Below are positions 58,263-64,000 of a DNA stretch of 64,000 bases, in pieces. A program made the translations under genes and the position numbers. Numbering within the stretch: the stretch's first letter is position 1; every line of letters starts with the position of its first letter. The stretch is from Diphasiastrum complanatum (lineage: Eukaryota > Streptophyta > Lycopodiopsida > Lycopodiales > Lycopodiaceae), in the NCBI GenBank assembly GCA_029204225.1, contig CM055111.1, positions 41,606,815 to 41,670,814 of the forward strand, given 5' to 3'. A model generated the notes under the pieces. It saw nothing but the letters and a program-made list of their open reading frames with translations. It was not told where the DNA came from and made no database searches.

Positions 58263-59825
58263 TCCTGTCTTGCTGACACTCTAGAAGCATGTGATATGAG
58301 TAGCAACTGAGGTAAATCTGGTCGTTGTTGATGTCATCTAAGAGGTTGAGTTGTCTCTTCTCACAACAGGTCGGATAACTCTAATTGCAACATGGCTTTG
58401 AATGATGGTCTTCTCCTAGAAAAGAAAGAGGTGATCTGGAGCTGAGAACTAGAATGACTTTCCTGAGTTGTCTGACAAGGATCCATCGTAGTAAGAACGT
58501 CTCTCATACTGTAAGTGCAACACATCAAAGATCCTCGTATGCTATGAGCAATTATAGTGTAGTGGGCATGTTGCATAACAAGCAGTAGCATCTCTCTCTA
58601 ATCTCGTAGTAGACAAGGTACCTGAAAATAAAATGCTCCCTAGACTCCACCTCACTCAAGGAGCATAGTTGACAAATTCTCTCCACTCTCGGAATACCCT
58701 AGAACCATCTAGTCTCAATTGCCAATTGATGTGATGATAATATGAACTCGAGACAGTGAGATAGTTTGAATCCAAATACTATGGCAAAACTTGGAGCCCT
58801 GGTAGATCTAGCTCCAAGACATGACCCTGATAGTAGTCGGAATTGACCCCCAACTAGCCTCGCCAAGTGCGATCAAAATATGCTCTATATAGAAACCATA
58901 TGATGTACTGATGAGTACATGAAGGCAGATGCCTGAGAAAGCCTTTGAATATAAGTGATAAGTTAGAAAACGATGCCAAGCTGTAGAGGTGGAGCAACAA
59001 ACTCAACAAGGATAATCTCATGTGGAATAGAGGGCTTAGCTTGAATCATGCGAAATAACATGGCTAGTTTGTGATCTAGAGATACTAGCCTAGTCCTATG
59101 AGGAAAGACCAGTGCACCATGCCTCTTTTGAATATTAAGCTCTAGGGGTGTCAATGGTATCAAAAAGTATGCACTTAATCAAGGCATCCTGAATGAACTT
59201 TTGAAAACAACACCTCTCTGAACAAGGGAAGCATGGCCCTTCCCAAGTCCAGCAGTAGCTGCCTGTCTCATGCTAAATATAGGACCAATGAAGAAATAAA
59301 GAGTACTCCCAAGTAAGTGTAAGAAGAAACCAACTCCAAAGGCTGTCCCTCGAAAATAAGCATGTGACGCTGCATGAAAGCCCTAGAAGTATTGAAGATA
59401 ACCTTGGCCCCTCTTTTGCATATAAAGCTATGGGTGTCAATGGTATCAAAAAGTTTGAATGTAATCGAGGCATCTTGAATGAACTTGTGAAAACAAAACC
59501 TCTCTGAACAAGGGAAGCATCGCCCTTCCCAAGTCCAGCAGTAGCTGCCTGTCTCATGCCAAATATAGGACCAATAAAGAGTACTCGCAAGTAAGTGTAA
59601 GAAGAAACCAGCTCCAAAGGCTGTCCCTTGAGAATAAGCTTGTGACGTTGCATGAAAGCCCTAGAAGTATTGAAGACCATAACCTTGTCTTCGCAATGTT
59701 CACCTCCAAGTCCCATCTGGTGCAAAAGGCCTTGCAACAGGTACTCACTGTACGAGGTAATAGGTCCCAAGCTATCATCGCACAGTTCCACACTTTGATT
59801 TGAAGGTGGTGTGGATGGGGTGCCG
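58263..59825 (-). pseudogene. LINE copy A: RT C-terminal region
   Basis: The minus strand from about 59791 shows KVMVFNTSRAFMQRHKLIL, then LVSSYTYLRVLFIGPIFGMR and AATAGLGKGDASL. These are the thumb and post-RT blocks of plant LINEs (KTKVMVFN, YTYLGVxF). Further on, in decayed frames, come a QKRHGALVFPHRTRL stretch and the finger ICQLCSLSEVESREHFIFR (about 58700-58640). A 288-bp tandem duplication lies within it. The endonuclease and catalytic RT parts are absent. Confidence 0.8.
59122..59697 (-). repeat. Tandem duplication, 2 x 288 bp, inside LINE copy A
   Basis: CCTCTTTTG starts at 59122 and 59410. Both copies continue with GTGTCAATGGTATCAAAAAG, AACAAGGGAAGCAT and CCAGCAGTAGCTGCCTGTCT, then GAAAGCCCTAGAAGTATTGA. 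They differ by small indels and substitutions. Confidence 0.9.
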
Positions 59826-59829
59826 GGAT

Positions 59830-60257
59830 GCTCCCCAACTCAGGGGCCTCAACTCCCTAGCATTGGGAACTCCTGGGAGCACTATTAGTATAGCATGCCC
59901 ATCCATTGCTCACGAGCATCCTGGAAGGCTTCACACCTTTCCTCAACTTGAGTATATGTAAGATCATCATCCATGTAAATGGTAGTACCCCACAATTTGG
60001 CTCTGCTCCACCACTGGTAGTGAACTGTGACACCTTACTAGACACACTGGGCCACCTCATCCACTTCTCCTATGAGTCATTGTTAGTTCCATACTAATCT
60101 ACCATCTTGATTTTTAGGCCTCTAACCATTAATTATGACTTTAATACCTGGAGGGCCCCAACTCCTCATAATCATAATTGATTTACGAGTCAAGATAGGC
60201 CTATTGATCTCCTTATGAGATATTTAATCCGAGATCAGTCCATGCGTGGGCATGACA
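59830..60257 (-). repeat. Gypsy LTR, family B, copy 3 (3' LTR of the next element)
   Basis: On the minus strand it starts TGTCATGCCCACGC at 60257 and matches the LTRs at 33401 and 35748 through GTCACAGTTCACTACCAGTG near 60030. Its left end meets LINE copy A near 59830. The short minus-strand frame at 60060-59857 lies inside this LTR and is not a gene. Confidence 0.8.
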
Positions 60258-60273
60258 TTCTTCCCCCTTATTC
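60258..60273 (-). other. Polypurine tract
   Basis: GAATAAGGGGGAAGAA on the minus strand, directly before the LTR start. It is preceded by TWEHEERKNLPNFKKEHE, the end of pol. Confidence 0.8.
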
Positions 60274-60402
60274 ATGTTCTTTCTTAAAGTTGGGTAAGTT
60301 CTTTCTTTCCTCATGTTCCCAAGAGTCGTCACATCTGTATGACCTTTCCATCGAACTAGATGCTCAGTAACAAAAAAAAAAAAAAAAAAAACAAGTGCCT
60401 TG

Positions 60403-60432
60403 GGTGCCGTGAAACTAAAGTTTCACGGCACC
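60403..60432. other. Perfect 14-bp inverted repeat beside an A-run
   Basis: GGTGCCGTGAAACT and AGTTTCACGGCACC are separated by AA. A run of about 20 A lies just upstream (60372-60391). Confidence 0.9.
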
Positions 60433-60539
60433 TACAGAACCCGTGTTGTGGTACGACGCTTGGAACTTTGCTACTGGCCAATTGTAATGCTTGCCGGTAC
60501 ACATTAGTTTTGAATCCTTCGAGATTCGAAGTATATCCA

Positions 60540-61930
60540 AAGCCCTTCTTGAAAATCTCGAGGTGATCTTTTCAGTGTAGCATAATGTCTGTCCTTATTT
60601 TGGGCACAATAGCATTTCTTGCATATCGTGCAGGAAATCTAATTGCTGGTTCCTTTGATATCCAGCACTTCAAAGTCGAATTCTTGCATGAGTTTTGCCC
60701 ATCGGGCCTTACGACCTCTTAGAGCAGTTTGATTGCAAAAGTACTTCAAAGCTTGACGATCCTTCTCACAATGAACTTATTACCATATAGGTAATGTCTT
60801 CATAATTTCAGAGCATGGACCATTGCAAAAAGCTCTTTATCCTGAGTAGCATACTTGACGTGTCGAATACTTTTTTATTCTCAAAAGCAACGGGTTAACC
60901 CTCTCGTAAGAGAACTCCTTCAATAGTTGTATCACTCGCGTCGGTGTTAATGACGAAAGGGATATTTGGATCTGCTATTCTCAACATGGGAGCCGAGATG
61001 ATTAGAAGCTTGAGTTTTTGAAAACTCTCATCTATTTCTTATTCCATTTTATCAGAGGGCTACGCCTACCTTTCGGACTTTCTACCCCCTTTTAAAATAT
61101 TGTTAAGGGTAGCGGCAATTTTTGAATATTCTTCAACAAACTTTCTGAAGAACACCGTGAAACCCAAAAATGACTTGAGTTCACGTGCAGTTTCTAGAAT
61201 TGGCCATTCAACTATCATCCTTACCTTCTCTTCGTCAATTTTGATCCCCTGAGCGGTGATCTTTTGACCAAGGTAAAGAAGTTCCTTTCTAGAGAATTCA
61301 CACTTAGATTCCTTAACGAAAAGCTTCTTTTGTCTTAAGATCCTTAAGACAATACAAAGCTCTTTTAGTGTTTTAGTATAGACCAAAATGACATCTAGAA
61401 ACACTGTACAAACTTTTCCAAGAAAGGACAAAATAAATTGTTCATCATTTGTTGGAAAGTAGTCGGAGCATTCGTCAAACCAAAAGGTAAGACTAGGAAC
61501 TCGTAATGGCCAAATTGTGTCCTAAAATCAGTTTTAGATATATCATCCGGATGTAATGTGATCTGATGATATCCCATTTGAAGATCGATTTTTGTGAAGA
61601 ATTTTGCTCCACTTAACTGATCTATGAGATCATTCGTTTTAGACCCTTGTAGTTGACACATAAACGGAATCTCCCGTCCTTCTTATCCTTAAGGAGAACG
61701 AGTGCTCCCCATGATGATTTACTAGGTCTAATAGGTCCCATTCAGAGGTATTCCTCTATTTGCCTAGCCACCTCCCCCTCTTCCTTTTGAATGCACCTAT
61801 ATAAAAGTTGAAAAATGGGGTGGCTACTAGGCATCGATTTTATCCTATGGTCTATTAACCGGGCGGGTGGTAAATCATCTAGTAATTGCTTAGGAAAAAA
61901 ATCACAAAATTTTTGTTTTAAATCTTGCAT
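60540..61930 (-). pseudogene. Ty3/gypsy RT and RNase H remnant
   Basis: From 61930 the minus strand reads the protease-RT linker (FFPKQLLDDLPPARLIDHRI), then RT blocks [39 protein letters not shown] and [20 protein letters not shown], followed by [14 protein letters not shown]. The catalytic box is [10 protein letters not shown], where the second catalytic Asp of FLDD is Val. KTLKEL, CEFSRKELLYLGQKI and LKSFLGFTVFFRKFVEEYSK follow. RNase H is readable from about 60850 (YATQDKELFAMVHALKLWRH, YLYG) to about 60600 and is then broken. Integrase is missing between RNase H and the pol tail at 60340, so another internal deletion lies there. Confidence 0.85.
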
Positions 61931-62235
61931 TAATGATGAGAAATTTCGGTGTTACAATTGAAAAACACATTCACATCAGACTGATGAACAAAATCACAAT
62001 GCAAACTAGATTGTAAAACAAGATGAAACAACTTGTAATCGGAATTACTGACTTTTCCCATTAGCTCGGCCGAAGAAATCAGCGGCGATGGGAGTACATC
62101 AGTCTCTCCAAAAACAGAGACATTTTCACCATTTACATCTTTAAATATCAATGATTGATTCTTGAAATCAATATCCAAAGAATTTGATTTATTATAAAAC
62201 CACTCATATCTAGTACGATCGAGATTCATGACATG
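61930..62235 (-). pseudogene. Ty3/gypsy post-protease domain
   Basis: RYEWFYNKSNSLDIDFKNQS aligns with the QWHFDKNKSLKIDF block after the protease at 3610-4092. The DTGS active-site part itself is missing between 62236 and 62437, so the protease is deleted. Confidence 0.65.
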
Positions 62236-62437
62236 AAACTTTAATCACTCGACATAACCCTGCCTCTGAAACTCCAAATCGCGGACTTATACATCCCATA
62301 TCTCCGTGTCCGACCCCGAGGCTAAGTGGACGATTTACTGCACAAGCTGAGATAATGTACAAAATCACAAGCACACGCACAATTTACTACTAAGTCAATT
62401 TGAAGTTTAGTTGCGAGTAACTCCATCGTCATGAGGC

Positions 62438-63075
62438 TCAATGATTTCTATTTCTTTTCAGGGCACCATTTCGCTCGATGCCCAAGTTTATTAAGAAACA
62501 GAGATTTTCCTTGACTGCCAACTTGTGCACTTTGTCTTTGATTAATGGTTTCTTGTTCTTTTTCTTTTGGTGAGTTGCGGCATCCAATTCATCAAAATAT
62601 GTTTTTCTTTTGTTTTTAGGCTTTTCATTTTTTGATTTCGGGGCAACTTGACTATGTATTCTTTTTCGCGAAGCGACCATTGTACTATCATAAGCTTTTG
62701 CCATGCGGATAGCATCCTCCAAAATGAAGTACATTTCGCTTACACTCATTCTGATAGTCGACAGGAAATCCAAACCCAAATTGCCATTGAGCCAACTTAC
62801 GATCAAAGAGTGATACCTTGGCCAAAATATCGGTGAATTCTTGGACATGAGTGTCCAATTCACGATTGCCCTTCCAACAGTTGATAAAACGAATGTACCT
62901 CTCCGAGCCATCAACGACAACGAAGGCCTTCCGAAATTCCTCAAGGAATTTGGCCCAGGTTGCCAGTTTTGAAGGAAGTTCCCTCCACCAGGAGGAAGCC
63001 TTACCTTCTAGAAATAAGAGAATTGATGAAATTCGTTACTTCTCTAGGACATTGTGCAAGCTAAAATAGCTTGTC
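62438..63075 (-). pseudogene. Ty3/gypsy gag C-terminal half
   Basis: The minus frame from 62944 shows ILEDAIRMAKAYDSTMVASR, KRKTYFDELDAATHQKKKNK and a knuckle remnant. The knuckle, NLGHRAKWCPEKK, is read in a shifted frame; its first half has become CFLI, so the second Cys is lost. The blocks match the plus-strand gag at 5741-6796 (FDDIVRVAKVYDCVVVASRK, KYFDELDQAASEFRQKKK). The upstream part to 63075 is in other frames. Confidence 0.75.
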
Positions 63076-63089
63076 CATTGATTAATCCA

Positions 63090-63310
63090 ACCCTTGAAAA
63101 CATATCAACTCTTGTCTCTGCATGAACCTTTGGAAATATTGAAGACCATAATTTTGGTCTTTGAAATCTTCACTTACAATCCCCATCTAGCACAAATCGT
63201 ATGTAGACTGTCAAGATGTCTTTGAAGCCCCACACTTCCACCTATGCTGCCCCAAACATCCAAAACAGAGGTTCTCAACTTCTTGGGGAATGTGTAATAA
63301 AGCCTCTTGG
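63090..63310 (-). pseudogene. LINE RT fragment
   Basis: The minus strand reads GLQRHLDSLHTICARWGL and, after a stop, VKISKTKIMVFNISKGSCRD. This corresponds to the KTKVMVFNTSRAFMQRH region of LINE copy A. It lies between two gag pieces and may have inserted between or into them. Confidence 0.65.
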
Positions 63311-63359
63311 TACTTGTCTGCATAATCTTGCGCGCTCAAATTACCTGCTTCAAATAAGT

Positions 63360-64000
63360 CCATTGTTGCATGGCTCTATTGTTTTCATCCATAGGCACCC
63401 AATTTTGCGTAAACATTTATTGGAGCGCCTCCCATGTGGTTGGAACTAGGTCATCCTTTTCCTCCTTCCTCCACCTCCTTTGTGCTGGCTCTTGCAAACG
63501 ATATGTGGCTTCAGCAATCATCTGAGTTTCATCATCTTGCCACACATTTGGAATGCTTTCTCCCAATTTTGCAACCAATATAGATATTGCTTCCAGTGAA
63601 CTTCGAAGGTTGTATTTCCTTGATAGTGGGCTTAGTTGCACGAATCGCGGTTCGAACCATGAACCACGGTTCAAATCGTTCGAACCATTCGGAGCCGGTT
63701 CGAACTGAAAAAATAAACTTTTTGAATTTATTTTTTTCGGGGTTCAAACCGTTTTCCAATTCATGCCAGCCTGGCCGGTTCGAATCGGTTTGAACCAGTC
63801 GAATCGGCCCAATTCGAATTGGCCGATCGGCCAGTTTGAATCGGCTGGTGACCTTGATAGTAGGTAGCTTCCTCTTTCTAAACCCAACTTAGCTTCAAAG
63901 CCTGTTGACAATGTCCTTTCTGCTTCCATAGCCGTACCACTGAGTCTCTTAGGAACACTAGCCCCTTTCCTTTGAGTTGCTCCAAAATCAGCTTAAGAGT
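63360..64000 (-). pseudogene. Retrotransposon gag N-terminal part, interrupted at 63628-63851
   Basis: On the minus strand, 64000-63862 reads an ASVPKRLSGTAMEAERTLST stretch. The gag continues after the insertion with TIKEIQPSKFTGSNIY, then DDETQMIAEATYRLQEPAQR, RWRKEEKDDLVPTTWEAL and MFTQNWVP. The block pattern (QPxKFTG, EAxYxLQxxAxRWW, TWExF) is that of the gypsy gag domain. Frames shift, so it is dead. The upstream end lies beyond the window. Confidence 0.65.
63628..63851. mobile_element. TTCGAA-rich fold-back insertion with target-site duplication
   Basis: CCTTGATAGT lies on both sides (63618-63627 and 63852-63861). It extends to 13 bases with one mismatch if GGG/AGG is included. The insert carries at least six GGTTCGAAC/GGTTCAAAC motifs and an inner hairpin (AAAAAATAAA / TTTATTTTTT near 63707-63736). 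It splits a gag frame. A duplication of about 9-11 bp would fit a Mutator-like MITE, and SINE-type insertion is the alternative. Confidence 0.65.

Noticed and set aside
59857-60060. Minus-strand ORF next to LINE copy A
   Set aside because: It lies entirely within a family B LTR shared with 33401 and 35748.

Overview
This is nuclear DNA of a land plant. One intact protein gene is visible. It is a Rab GTPase of the plant Rab8/RABE1 type, on the + strand, split into eight exons between 17223 and 27621. All exon junctions keep the frame and give a 215-residue protein that ends in a CCxx prenylation motif. Most of the rest is decayed transposable elements, simple repeats and non-coding sequence. 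Long repeat-filled introns, (GA)n tracts and many broken LTR and LINE elements suit a large, repeat-rich plant genome such as a fern or a gymnosperm. The sequence alone does not settle the lineage.

Layout. 1-1560 (-): a decayed coding region I cannot name. 1995-4260 (-): a Ty3/gypsy remnant with internal deletions. 5741-6796 (+): a gypsy gag remnant cut off by the next element. 6797-11523 (-): a gag-only LTR retrotransposon with (GA)n-bearing LTRs, a tRNA-Asp-type primer site, a tandem-repeat leader and three unusual zinc knuckles. 11524-16272: no gene. 16273-16528: a fold-back element in front of the Rab promoter. 17223-27621: the Rab gene. Its sixth intron (3.2 kb) holds an LTR and a copia piece. 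Its seventh (4.9 kb) holds an antisense gypsy pol piece, a hAT-like MITE, tandem duplications and (CT)n tracts.

27622-43561: a copia 3' end (29480), a second gag-protease remnant with the same knuckle type (31240), LTRs of another gypsy family (33401 and 35748), an antisense copia 5' end (36048-37144), a gypsy element nested inside a copia fragment (37379-40222) and a Tourist-like MITE with perfect ends (41579-41980). 43562-64000: a 40-bp tandem array, a broken U-box (PUB) gene fragment, a tRNA-like SINE head, a gypsy integrase tail with its 3' LTR, antisense LINE copies (55064-59825), and an antisense gypsy element (59830-63075). The last is followed by a LINE scrap and a further gag interrupted by a TTCGAA-rich insertion with a target-site duplication.

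Apart from Rab, I see no gene that looks functional. The strongest candidate for something undescribed is the 6.8-11.5 kb non-autonomous element together with its relative at 31-33 kb.
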